This document shows, one piece after another, positions 23,459-36,400 of a stretch of DNA of 64,000 nt (the first letter of the stretch is position 1; every line of letters begins with the position of its first letter). The position numbers and the translations under genes were made by a program. The stretch is from Labia minor (taxonomy: Eukaryota; Arthropoda; Insecta; Dermaptera; Spongiphoridae): assembly GCA_963082975.1 (NCBI GenBank), contig OY720349.1, positions 70,554,501 through 70,618,500 of the forward strand. Reading direction: 5' to 3'. The notes under the pieces are model-generated. The model was not told the DNA's origin. It did not search any database and worked only from the letters and a program-made list of their open reading frames with translations.

Positions 23459-26400
23459 GTAAGTAATTATTAAATGGATCATGTCTTTAAGAACTTATTA
23501 ACTTGCTAAATTAATATTATAAAGATTAACTTAATCATTTTTCTTTTAACAATTATATTTACCGCCCACTCATAAAAATATAATTATATTTAAATAAACA
23601 TGTAAAATAAAATACCTATGATAAAATATTTGTGTACAAATAGTGATATAAAATTTAACCAATTTATTTAATTTAATTATAATATATTATATTTAATGAA
23701 TATAAAAATTATCAATAGGGTTATACACCCTCCATTCCAAAAGAAAACGAACTTTTTAAAAAAACAAAAACCAATGTACATTTTGGAACAAATCATTTTT
23801 ATTAATCAATGTATTCCCCTTCTGAATCGATACACAAATTTGCACGCTCTAACAAGTTGTCCAACAACTTCTCCATGTCCTTTATTGGATTGATCTTTAG
23901 GACGTCGGTCGTCGCCTTCTCAATGGCTTCAATCGATGCGTGCCACTTTCCTTTCATCGCCAAATGCAGTTTAGGGAACAGATAGAAGTTTCACGGAGCC
24001 AGATCTGGTGAATAGGGCGAATGATGCAAAGGAATAACTTGATTTTTGACCAAAAATTCAGTTACAAGTCACGAACGATGTGATGGTGCATTATCGTGCA
24101 AAAGAGTCCAAATACGACGAATTCTTGCAAGCAAACGCTTCATGACGCCCAAGTAAAACTCTCCAGTAACTGCCTGGCCGAATGGAACAAATTCTTTGTG
24201 GATAATTCCTTTTGAATCGTAAAAATCCGGTTCTGGGACGGCCTGATCTTTCGTCATCATCCAGCGTCTCTCTACCCGATTTGAATCGCCCGAACCACTC
24301 GTAAACTTGCGTACGGGATAGACAATCATCACCATATGCATTTTGTAGCATTTGGTGCGTTTCAGTAAAAGTTTTATCATGTTTAACACAAAAATCAATT
24401 GCAGCTCTTTGTTTGAAACTCATTTTCCGACCGATGTACAAAACACACTGACATTTGAAATGCAATATCTTTTGTTGTATGCATCCAAATGTCATGAAAT
24501 TTATACCAGTTGTCAATGAGGGACTAAGCCATCTACGGGTAAAATATAACAACAGATGGCATTAGTGGTACTATTTTTTTTAAAAGTTCGGTTTTTTTTG
24601 GAATGGAGGGTGTAAATATCATACTCTACACCAGTGTTTCTCAACCTTTTTGGACCAAACGCCCCCTTTGTAAGACCCGCTTCTTAATTCGCCCCCCTAT
24701 AAATTTTTACAGATAAAAATTTCATAATAATCCCTAATATAAGGTAGGTACACTAGGTGATACTTAGAGCCATATTGAAAAATCGAGTTTCAGAACCTGA
24801 TTGCAAAATCATCTGACCTTTTTTTTTAAGAACCTTATTGAAAAAAGAGGAAATGTTTAAAAAGTCGGTTCGCAAAATCATCTTACTTTTTTTTTAGAGT
24901 TGAAAATGATTTCGTCCCCCAAAAATAACTTATCGCCCCCCAAAATCGTACAGTCAAATAATCGCCCCCTTTAAGATGTCGATCGCCCAGGTTGAGAATC
25001 ACTGCTCTACACTAACATTAAAAATAAGAATAGATGTTTTAAGAATTACTTTGAGTTTATTTAGCCTCATGTCGACTAAACAATCAATTTATATTATATT
25101 TGATATTTTATTTTTTCAATAATTTACTTAAAAACAATCTCAGATTAAATTAGGAATAAATTCTATCAAAAATCAGAAAATGCTTTAATATATATTTAAT
25201 CTTGAATTATATATTTTAATTATGTATTTTATTTATAAATAAATTAAAGATATTTAATAAAAGAATAATATACACACTATACCTATATAAAAGTATATTT
25301 TATTAAATTCTTTTTGTCCATTTTAAGTTTTATTTTTTTAGTATATTTTTTTTTGCAATAATTTAATTAAATTTTAAGGTTTTCAATATCAATATCGAGA
25401 GAATATATATATATAACAGTCTAGATCCTCCTAGGAATGTATAACAAACGCTCCATGTGACGCTTCTGGTGACTCAGTTAAGAAGTTAACACTCAATATC
25501 TAATCTTATTATGCTAGCTAAAATTGTATATATATATAACCATTGGTTCTCAAAAACCGCTCTAACGATTTTTTTCAAATTCACACTAGATATAGTATTT
25601 ATAAAGAAAAATTGAGTTTTATTGATCACATCTCTTGAAACTTACAGCTTCATTATTAATTTCTTAATTGAAAATTATATATGGGTGTGACGTCATCAAT
25701 TTTACTTCAATATTTTTTTTATATTTAAAATATTTTAAAATAAAATAAATTTCGAAATAAAATTAAAAATATTTATTTTTAATAATATATATATATATAT
25801 ATATTTATTAATCTTAATTAATTAATTATTAACAAAAAAATACGGTTGGTTGATTCCCGCTTTTTTTTAAATGAATTGTATTAACATTTTTTTATATATT
25901 TAAAATATTTTAAAATTCATTATTTAATTTCAAAATAAAATTAAAAATATTTATTTTTAATAAAATATATATATATATTTATTAATCACTCTCAAAAAAA
26001 ACAAAAACAAAAACAAAAAAACATCTACGTCTGCTAAGAGATTAAAAAATGTCGTTTTCATCATCTAACTATTATTAGTCTAATGGGTAGAGCGACTGTT
26101 TTGAATAGTCAACTTAGCAGGATCGAAACCGGCGGGAAAAAATTTTTTTTTTTTTTTTATCTATTATTTTATATTTATTTATTCATTGTTCTTTGATTAA
26201 ATTTAATTTCTTTTATTTTATTTTATTAATTAAAATGATGCAACATTTAATAATTGTAATATTGTAATAAATTTTATTTTTTTTATTTTATTAATTACTT
26301 ATTAGTCATTAACTAATAATTTAATATTAATTCAAATTTTTTTTTTATTTTTTATAAATTTTTATTATTTAATTTTGCTTTTGTTTATATATATATTTTA

Positions 26401-29400
26401 ATTAACTAATCTTATCTTTTAATGACACTCATATTGAAATTTGACTCCCGCCTTTTTTCAAAAGATATTGTTTTAATATTTTTTTTATATTTAAAATATT
26501 TTAAAATTTTTTATTTAATTTCGAAATAAAATTAAAAATATATATTTTAATAATATTTTATAATTATAAATTACGATATATATTTATCATTCTTCCAATA
26601 AAAAAAAAATATTCATGCACTTAGAAACATATCTAATAATACATAGTACCGGGACCCCGAGCCTCGGCTCGGTACTTAAGTTAAAAAAAATGATTCATTA
26701 TTATTGGGTTTGGCTGGTAATATTAATACCTGGGATACCGAGCTGTCGCTCGAAAAAATGTTTAGACATTATTATAGACATTTTCATTCTGTAAATTAAA
26801 TAATTTTATTTCATTTAAATAAATATCTATTTTTAAATAATTTTTCTCTCTACATTATTTATCTAATTCTGACAATATATTAAGATCACACCGGGACCCC
26901 GAGCCTCGGCTAGGTAATTAAGTTAAAAAAAAATAATTCATTATTATATTGGGTTTGGCTGGTAATATTAATACTTGGGACACCGAGCTGATATACAATT
27001 CTTTAATTATTTATTACAATTATTAAATGTTGCATCATTGCATGGAACTTGGGGTCCTCAATAATACATAAATATGTATTATTAGATATGTTTCTAAGTG
27101 CATGAATATTTTTTTTTTATTGGAAGAATGATAAATATATATCGTAATTTATAATTATAAAATATTATTAAAATATATATTTTTAATTTTATTTCGAAAT
27201 TAAATAAAAAATTTTAAAATATTTTAAATATAAAAAAAATATCTTTTAAAAAAAGGCGGGAGTCAAATTTCAATATGAGTGTCATTTGTCCATATATAAA
27301 TTAAAAGATAAGATAAGTTAATTAAAATATATATATAAACAAAAGCAAAATTAAATAATAAAAATTTATAAAATTTTGAATTAATATTAAATTATTAGTT
27401 AATGACTAATAAGTAATTAATAAAATAAAAAAAATAAAATTTATTACAATATTACAATTATTAAATGTTGCATCATTTTAATTAATAAAATAAAATAAAA
27501 GAAATTAAATTTAATCAAAGAACAATGAATAAATAAATATAAAATAATAGATAAAAAAAAAAAAAAAATTTTTTTCCGCCGGTTTCGATCCTGCTAAGTT
27601 GACTATTCAAAACAGTGCCTTTACCCATTAGACTAATAATAGTTAGATGATGAAAATGACATTTTTAATCTCTTTGCAAGAATTATATGTTTTTTTTGTT
27701 TTTGTTTTTGTTTTTTTTGAGAGTGATTAATAAATATATATATATATTTTATTAAAAATAAATATTTTTAATTTTATTTTGAAATTAAATAATGAATTTT
27801 AAAATATTTTAAATATATAAAAAAATGTTAATACAATTCATTTAAAAAAAAGCGGGAATCAACCAACCGTATTTTTTTGTTAATAATTAATTAATTAAGA
27901 TTAATAAATATATATATATATATATATATTATTAAAAATAAATATTTTTAATTTTATTTCGAAATTTATTTTATTTTAAAATATTTTAAATATAAAAAAA
28001 ATATTAATTGAAGTAAAATTGATGACGTCACACCCATATATAATTTTCAATTAAGAAATTAATAATGAAGCTGTAAGTTTCAAGAGATGTGATCAATAAA
28101 ACTCAATTTTTCTTTATAAATACTATATCTAGTGTAAATTTGAAAAAAATCGTTAGAGCGGTTTTTGAGAACCAATGGTTATATATACAAATATATATAC
28201 AATTTTAGCTAGCATAATAAGATAAGATAATAAATATATTTCGTAATTTGATTCTAAAATATTATTAAAATAAATATTTTTTATTCATAAAACTAACTTA
28301 TACTTACATATCAAAAACAGCCTTTCTGGGAAATTGCAAAATGTGTTTATTTTTTTATATAAATAATGATCAAGGAAATTACACTAAAAATTAAAAAAAT
28401 TATTAGCTATAAGAATATAATAAGTATGAAAATATACTTTGAATTTATTTTGAATAAGATATTCTTTATCATTTTAAATGAATGTTTTAAATCATTTTAA
28501 TAAATGTTTTAAATCATTTTAAATAAATGATTTTAAATGAATGAATGGATGAAAATTCAAATTTTATATATAGTTTTTTATATATGTTTATTTATTCACA
28601 AAAATTTAATTGACATAATTATCAAATAATTGACATAATTATCAAAAAATAATAAAAGTTGTTACCTAGCTAAAGAGAGAGTAATAGAAATTGTTACCTG
28701 CAGGTAGACTTGTGAGACAGATAAGAGAATATACGTATTCCGAAAACACTGTTAATTAAAATGTAATAACTATTAACAATTAATAAAGTAGAAATAATTT
28801 CCCAACAAATATTTCACTTTTAGTTTAACAAAAAATCAAAAAAACAATATTTTGCAGAATAAAAACGAAACAAAAAACAAATATGAATATAATATAAATA
28901 TTTTTTTAATTTTATTTTTAGAATAAATATTGTAATATATATAAATATAAATATAAATATAAAAATGCTTGTTTTTTATGCTGATATATATTGGATATAT
29001 TGGATGTATTATGATACTGAGCACATGGCAAAGACTTTCTAAAAATAATTGTTTTAAAAAAAAAACGCAGGGAAAACCCAGAGATATGCCTCTTCGTTAC
29101 CCCAATAGAGAGAGAGGGGTGGACAATTTTGCCAAGTGGCAGAGGAGGGGATGATTGGCTTCGACATATTTTGAAAATTCTCAACAACTACACAATATAC
29201 CAACTGTGGTCGACAATTGGTAATTAATAATTAATTATAAATTGCAATTGCTAAAATATAAATTAAAGTTCTTTTAATTTATATTTCTATTTTTACGGTA
29301 CCTTTCAATTATTCTATTTCATCTTAATTTAATAAAATAATATTAATAAATATATTAAATAATATTTTATTGAAAAAATATTAAAAATTATAAAACTATC

Positions 29401-30409
29401 TAAAACTTAATTAATAAAAGAACAATGAATAAATAAATTAAAAAGTAAACAATAGATAAAAAGAAAAAAAAATAACAAAATCATTATTTTCATTTTTAAA
29501 TAACGATTCACCCGGCGAGTTTCGAACCGACGAAATCCACTCGTTAAAACATCAGTCCAACCGCTGGACTATATGTATTTAGATAAAAAATTGTCATTTT
29601 TTTACTGTCTTAGCAGGCAGTATTAAAAATTTTGACGTTTTCCATATAATATATAATTTTCAATTAAGAAATTAATAATGAAGCTGTATGTTTCAAGAGA
29701 TATCATCAATAAAACTTAATTTTTCTTTATAAATACTATATCTAGTGTGAATTTGAAAAAAATCGTTAGAGCGGTTTTTGAGAACCATGATATATAGATA
29801 AATACATATATACAATTTTAGCTAGCATAATAAGATAAGATTTATGTATTATTGAGGACCCCAAGTTCCATGCAATGATGCAACATTTAATAATTGTAAT
29901 AAATAATTAAAGAATTGTATATCAGCTCGGTGTCCCAAGTATTAATATTACCAGCCAAACCCAATATAATAATGAATTATTTTTTTTTAACTTAATTACC
30001 TAGCCGAGGCTCGGGGTCCCGGTGTGATCTTAATATATTGTCAGAATTAGATAAATAATGTAGAGAGAAAAATTATTTAAAAATAGATATTTATTTAAAT
30101 GAAATAAAATTATTTAATTTACAGAATGAAAATGTCTATAATAATGTCTAAACATTTTTTCGAGCGACAGCTCGGTATCCCAGGTATTAATATTACCAGC
30201 CAAACCCAATAATAATGAATCATTTTTTTTAACTTAAGTACCGAGCCGAGGCTCGGGGTCCCGGTACTATGTATAAAACTAATAATTCTAGAAATTTCCA
30301 TATAAAGAATATTTATAATATTTAAATTTTTATATTAGTTTCTAATATTCAATACTATTAAAAGTAAAACACACAATTGCAATTAAATTAAATTAAATTA
30401 AATATTACT

Positions 30410-30444
<35 letters not shown>

Positions 30445-33400
30445 TTTATTTTTTATTTACAATCAGCTTGTACAAAACTATTAGTAAATTTGATAAAAGT
30501 GATTTTCATTTATACACACACTCATACACATTCACTCATACACTCACACGTCACTTGAAGGGAAAGTTATCCATCGATAACTTCCCTATTTGAATTTCAT
30601 TTTCCAATTGTTCAAGGAAGAGCGTACTTCAGTATCTAGAACATGGTTCTTCTTGAGCCTTCTGGTCACTTCACTGTTGTCCAGGAGAGTAATGGCTGTT
30701 GTGTTTGGATGATTTTCAAGTTTTTGTCTATGCTTTATGAATCTATGAAGAATTACTTCCCTGACTGAGGGGACTAGAAGGTCACTGTGTAAACTTTCGT
30801 TTGTAAAGTACCATGGGGCGTTTGCTATACATCTGAGTATCTTGGATTGCACTCTTTGAATCTTACTTATACTGGATTCGCTAGCAGTTCCCCATATTTG
30901 ACATAAATATGACCAAATTGGCATAAGAATTGACTTATATAGTAAAACTTTTGATTTTAATTCGAGTTGGGAATTTTTTCCTAATAGCCAATACATTTTT
31001 TTATATTTAATATTTAATTCATTTCTTTTTTTTTCTATATGAATTTTCCAGCTAAGTCTTGAGTCAAGGTGCAATCCAAGATACTTTACCGAGTTAGTAT
31101 AGGGGATGATTTTGGAATTTAAATAGACTGTTGGGCATATGACTTTTTTATTAGTGAATTGAATTGAATTATTGATTACTTCTAATTGATTAATATTTTC
31201 TAAAACAAAGAAAGTATATATAATATTTTTTAAATTTGAATTTTTAATAAAACTAAATTTTTATAGATTAAGCAAGTTAAATTATGAAGTTAAATGTGTT
31301 CATTTTTTTTAAGATGTCCTATGATCATATCAATTAAACATTGGTTTATTAAATCATATTCATCTATACAGAAATTTGCATATAATAAAAGAACGTGTTG
31401 TCATTATTATAATGGTATATATAAACAATTTAAAAGATTTAATAAATAATAATTTAATAATTTAATAAATTTAGAAAATATCCTACTCAAAAGTGATAAA
31501 CAAAGGAGTTTAACTAAATACACTGAACCCCGTCGTGGAAGGGACATTTTCACTACATTTTAAATAAGAACACAAAAAATAAGAATGTTTTAATATACTG
31601 ATTTGAAATAAAATGAATTAAAACCTTTTAAATACAGATTTTCTAGCAAATAGGTACTATGTATTACTTGGAGGTAAAGGGGGCAGAGTCCCTGTGAAGA
31701 ACGCCGAAGGCGGTCTGAGAAGCTAATAATTTAAGATTTCAGTAAAATTTCGAAATTAATTATTTGGAATTATAATTTTGATTACCAAATTAGAAGTAAT
31801 AATAAATAAATTGATAAGATTAAATTCATTTTTTTTAGGAGAGAGATGTATTTTACAAAATGGAAAAATAGGAGTGTGTATAAATTTATTAAAGTGTGAA
31901 AAAGCATTAAATGAAGTCAAAAAGGGATTTTACCCCTTTATATGTTCATTTAATGGTAAGTCACCAAATGTATGTTGTGAACTTGAAGGATTTGGAAGAA
32001 CAAGATTTAAACCAACAAAACCAGGTCAAGTCAGTGATCTCAGTGAGTAATTAATTAATATAAATATTAATTATATTGTTATTATTGTTAAAATTCAAGT
32101 TATTGTAAAAACATCTATCATATATGACAGCAAATACTAGGCAAACCATTGAAATACTTTAACTAATCTACAAAAGAAAGTGTAAACACTAATTAGTGAA
32201 AGTATTCATAAATTTATTTGTGTATATTTTCTCTGATTTTTTTAGTTAAAGTATACTTTAGCTAGTGGGTGTGTTCACTCACTGAATTTTATATTTTTAC
32301 TGTAATATATATTTATATATGACAACTTTCGGAAGAGTTTTTATTAAGGAATGTCCTTAAAAGTCGTAATTTATTATATCGATATATCTAAAAAATTTAA
32401 TAATGAAATGTTCCAGAATGTAAAGAATATGCACACAAGGATTTACGAATGGTATCATCCATCATTGGAAATGAAACCATTTATCAAGAAGAATGTTTAT
32501 TATCTAAAAACTTAAAACCAAAGATTCGTCAAAAAAACAAGATACCAAAAAACACAAAGCCTGATATTGTAAGTATATCTATCTATCTCTGTGGCTCTAC
32601 GGAACTCGAAAGTATATATCTGTAGATGCAATCTTCGACATTCCCCGGTGACCTCATCTTTCTTTGGCCCATAAATGCTTCGCATAATCCTATTCTCAAA
32701 TACTCTAAATCTACTCTCGTCTCCCAGGATCATAGACCATGCCTCACACCCATATAATACAACCGGTAAAATAATTGTTTTATATGTATATTTTAACTTT
32801 TATCCCCTTTGATAATAATTTTGACGCGATAAGCCCCTTTACGGCATGATAACAGGCGCTTCCCGATGATATTGTAAGTATATATATATTATTATTATTT
32901 GATAAGAAAAATATTATTTTTGTATCTTATTTTGACAGAATCAATTTTTCTTTGAATTTTTGCGATCTAGCTCATCAAGTAATCAATCATTGAATTAACT
33001 TATTATTAATAAATTTTTAAATGTTTAAGATTAAAAAAAAAGCTAACAGGAATCTAAATATCCGATTAAATAGACATTATTTTAATTTTTGTATATTTTA
33101 CATATTATATTATATTATATTTTTGACCAAATTAATTTAATTAGTCAATAAGTGTCAATAAATATTAACTCAAAATATTTCAATTAATCAAAATGCTTAC
33201 AATTTGAATCTTTTTGGAAATATAAATATTGTAACAAAAAGTATATACATTTATATGAATATTATAATTAATTAATCTTCTTCTTCCTAGTCGGAAGTGT
33301 CGTGGCCCTAATACTTCCATGTCCCCACCGCTCGAATTTCGTGAGTTAAGACTCGCCATTGAAATCGATGCCGAGCACTCGCTGCTGTCTTCTGAAGGTC

Positions 33401-36400
33401 AGTACCCAAGCCAGCCCGCACCTGTTCCGTCCATCTGGCCGGTGTTCTGTCCCGTCTCTGAGTTCTTTCAAGGCCCGAGCTGGAGCGAGTGAGGTGACCA
33501 AAATAACTAACCACCTTTCCAAGCACCTCGCTAGACCGCCCTCTCTGAGTATAGAGTTATAGGTCCTATGTGCGCCGTCCAGGGAATACACAGCATCTCC
33601 CTCCAAGCGTCGATCTTCCTTCGGATGTTCTGCTTCAGGGTCCAGGTCTCTGACGCGTAAAGCACAATAGGAAAGATCATCGTGGTAACAATTAGTTTTT
33701 TTGTTTGAATGGTTAAGTTGTTTGTTTGTCATATTCTTTTCAATTTTTTCATCGCTGATCTTCCCATTTGGATACGACGAACGACCTCAACATCACAGAA
33801 ACCCCCGTTTTCAACCATGAACCCTGGATAGACAAAACGGCTCACCACCTGATAGCCCGCAACATACAACAACTCCGGTTTGTTGCCGCAATTACAGTCC
33901 ATTATCAGCAAATCATTATTTTTGTTTTTGATTTATTAACGAGGAGACCGTATTCTTCACTCATCTTCTCAAGTTTGCAGAGAAGGCGAGTCATTTCATC
34001 CTCCGATCTCGCCAAGAGAGTTGTATCATCGGCATATCTCTGATCAGAGATCCTTACGCCCCCACCGAAATGCCATCATCCCAATCCTCCAAGAGCTTTC
34101 TCATGACATACTTTCCGTAGATATTAAAAAGGATGGGGGACAGAATGCATCCCTGATGGACGCCCTTCACCACATCGAATGATGGCAACACCATTCCTCG
34201 ACCAGCGAAAAAAACTGTATTTCCCAACCTCGTGCGGAAGTGTCCGTCCCCTCTCGAGTGATTCTCGCACAATCCAACAAGCGAGGCTCTCTTTTCACAA
34301 TATGCAGCTTACCTGCCTGTAGGAGACCTCGGACATTCCAAGATCCTATCTTCTTTGGTGTTCTTCTATTATCTCTTATCATAGCTGACGCCCCCCCTTC
34401 GGAGATCCGAATGGAGGCCTTAATCCGGAACATTTAACTGTGACAGAAGTCATAGGGTGTTCATGGGAAAATTTAACTGAAGTGGTTTCCCGTTGTCTTA
34501 TTCGGTGAAGAGAAGAGAAAGTAAACAGTAGGAAATGAAAAAACCCTTAGCCCTCGAAAACCTAATAGCATCAGGGTCGGAAGAAACAAGAGTTGGCCAA
34601 GGGAGACCAAATAGGAAAGATAAAAGAGAGATGTATCGTACAAGTAAGTGGAAGCAATACTAGATATGGCTCGGGACCTCATGGTTGCCAGACCATATGC
34701 TCACTAGTTATATGCCCCTCAAGGGAAAGCATGTAAGATACACCTTCCATTCCAAAAGAAACCGAACTTTAAAAAAAAATAGTAGCCAATAAATGCCTAT
34801 CTGATGATTATTTAAATATTTTGGAAATTCTTAGAATTAAGATTCTTCAATTTAGACAGAACCCAAAATAAATAAATACAAATTATTTATATTTAATTTG
34901 TAGGTAATTTAAAACTCGAATATTGCATAAGTATATCGAGGATATGTATTCTCTTACTTTGATTTTATCAATTAAATTTCATTATTAATTTATTTATTAA
35001 CTAATTTATTTATTTTAAGGTTGAGAATGATTGGGATTATGTGATCGGTGGAGTGAATGCTGAAATTGGCCAATACCCTCATACAGTAAGTTTTAATAAT
35101 AATTGAATTTGATTAAATTTATAATAATATAAATGATAATTGAATATATATATATTTATAGATAGATAGATAGATATTACGTTAAAGAACTTAATTTTTT
35201 AACTTAATTTTTTAAATCAAATTTCTTGAAATATATTAATATAACAACACCATTTATCTCTTGAAAAATACAACATTTATATATATATATATATATATAT
35301 ATCTTATCTTATCTTCTTATACGAGTAAAAATTGTTTGTTTGTTTGTTTGTTTCTTTGTTCTCAAAAACCGCTCTAACGATTTTTTTGAAATTCACACCA
35401 GAGATAGTATTTATAAAGAAAAATTGAGTTTTATTGATCATATCTTACGAAAACTACATCTTTATTAGTTTTTTTTAATTTAAATGTATATATGTGACGT
35501 CACAGCCACCGCCTGTGAGATATATATATATCTATTCTTAAAATAAAATTAAAAATATTTATATTATATTCATATATTTGATTTTTTTTTTATTTCATTA
35601 ATAGTTTTACATTTAAATTATTTGAAAATGTTTCACACAACGTTTTGAAGATTTATCTTTATATTCGATTCGATATATAGTAGGAGAATTAAATGACGTT
35701 ATCAATTTATTATACTCCGGTAAATATTATAAAATATTATTTACTAAATATTCAATCAGTATCAAATATTCAAAAGATAAAACATTTATTTGTTTTTGTG
35801 TTCTTATTTTTATTATATTTTAATTTAATTTAATCAGTAAATTAATTCCACCCATAATATAATATCTTACTTACTTGAAAATGAAAATCGAATTATGAGA
35901 TCAATTATTTCATCAATTGAAAATGAGTGAAAAAATGATTTCTTGGTTATATAAAAATTAAAATGTGATTTTTTAGACGTCCTCTACGCATTTTTAATAT
36001 TAAAATTATTTATTAAAAAAAACAAAAACAAAAACAAAATTATAAATATTATATACATATTCTTTGAATGAGATGAATGTAGATATCAAATTTTAAATAG
36101 TTTGACATAAATAATTAATAATAATTAATAAATAATTCCAATTTATATGATCTTAATATATTTTGAGAATTAGATAAATAATATAGAGAGCAAAAAATAT
36201 TTAAAAATAGATATTTATTTAAATGAAATAAAATTATTTAATTTACAGAATGAAAATGTCTACAATAATATCTAAACATTTTTTCTTTATAATTTTACAT
36301 TATAATAATACTAATTACAGTAGTTATAATATATGGGCAATTTTCAACTTTGACGGACGATTTGACCATGTTCCAAGCTCAGGGCCAGACACTCAAGTGC

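Larger units (their letters stand above)
25496..28231. repeat. 2.7-kb imperfect palindrome of family 4 repeats
   Basis: The left arm (25496-26645) is the near-perfect reverse complement of the right arm (27066-28231), around a ~420-bp spacer. Both outer ends read TCTTATCTTATTATGCTAGC-like inward, a TC-starting terminus also found at 35306, 29843, 39372, 41730 and 55670. After it come CTCAAAAACCGCTCTAACG and a GTGACGTCA segment. Each arm contains a tRNA-like module. The spacer holds two tandem units with hairpin CCGAGCCTCGGCTCGG (26656-26671) or its variant (26899-26914). No transposase is encoded. Confidence 0.75.

Noticed and set aside
26075..26140. A functional tRNA-Gln gene
   Set aside because: The anticodon arm folds well but the acceptor stem does not pair and the D and T arms are imperfect; it lies in a repeat.
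28969..29154. Conserved small ORF in the dispersed repeat
   Set aside because: The related copy at 43741-44010 has indels that change the frame, so it is probably non-coding.
33346..34437. Several overlapping ORFs on both strands
   Set aside because: They are fragments and shadows of one deleted minus-strand LINE.
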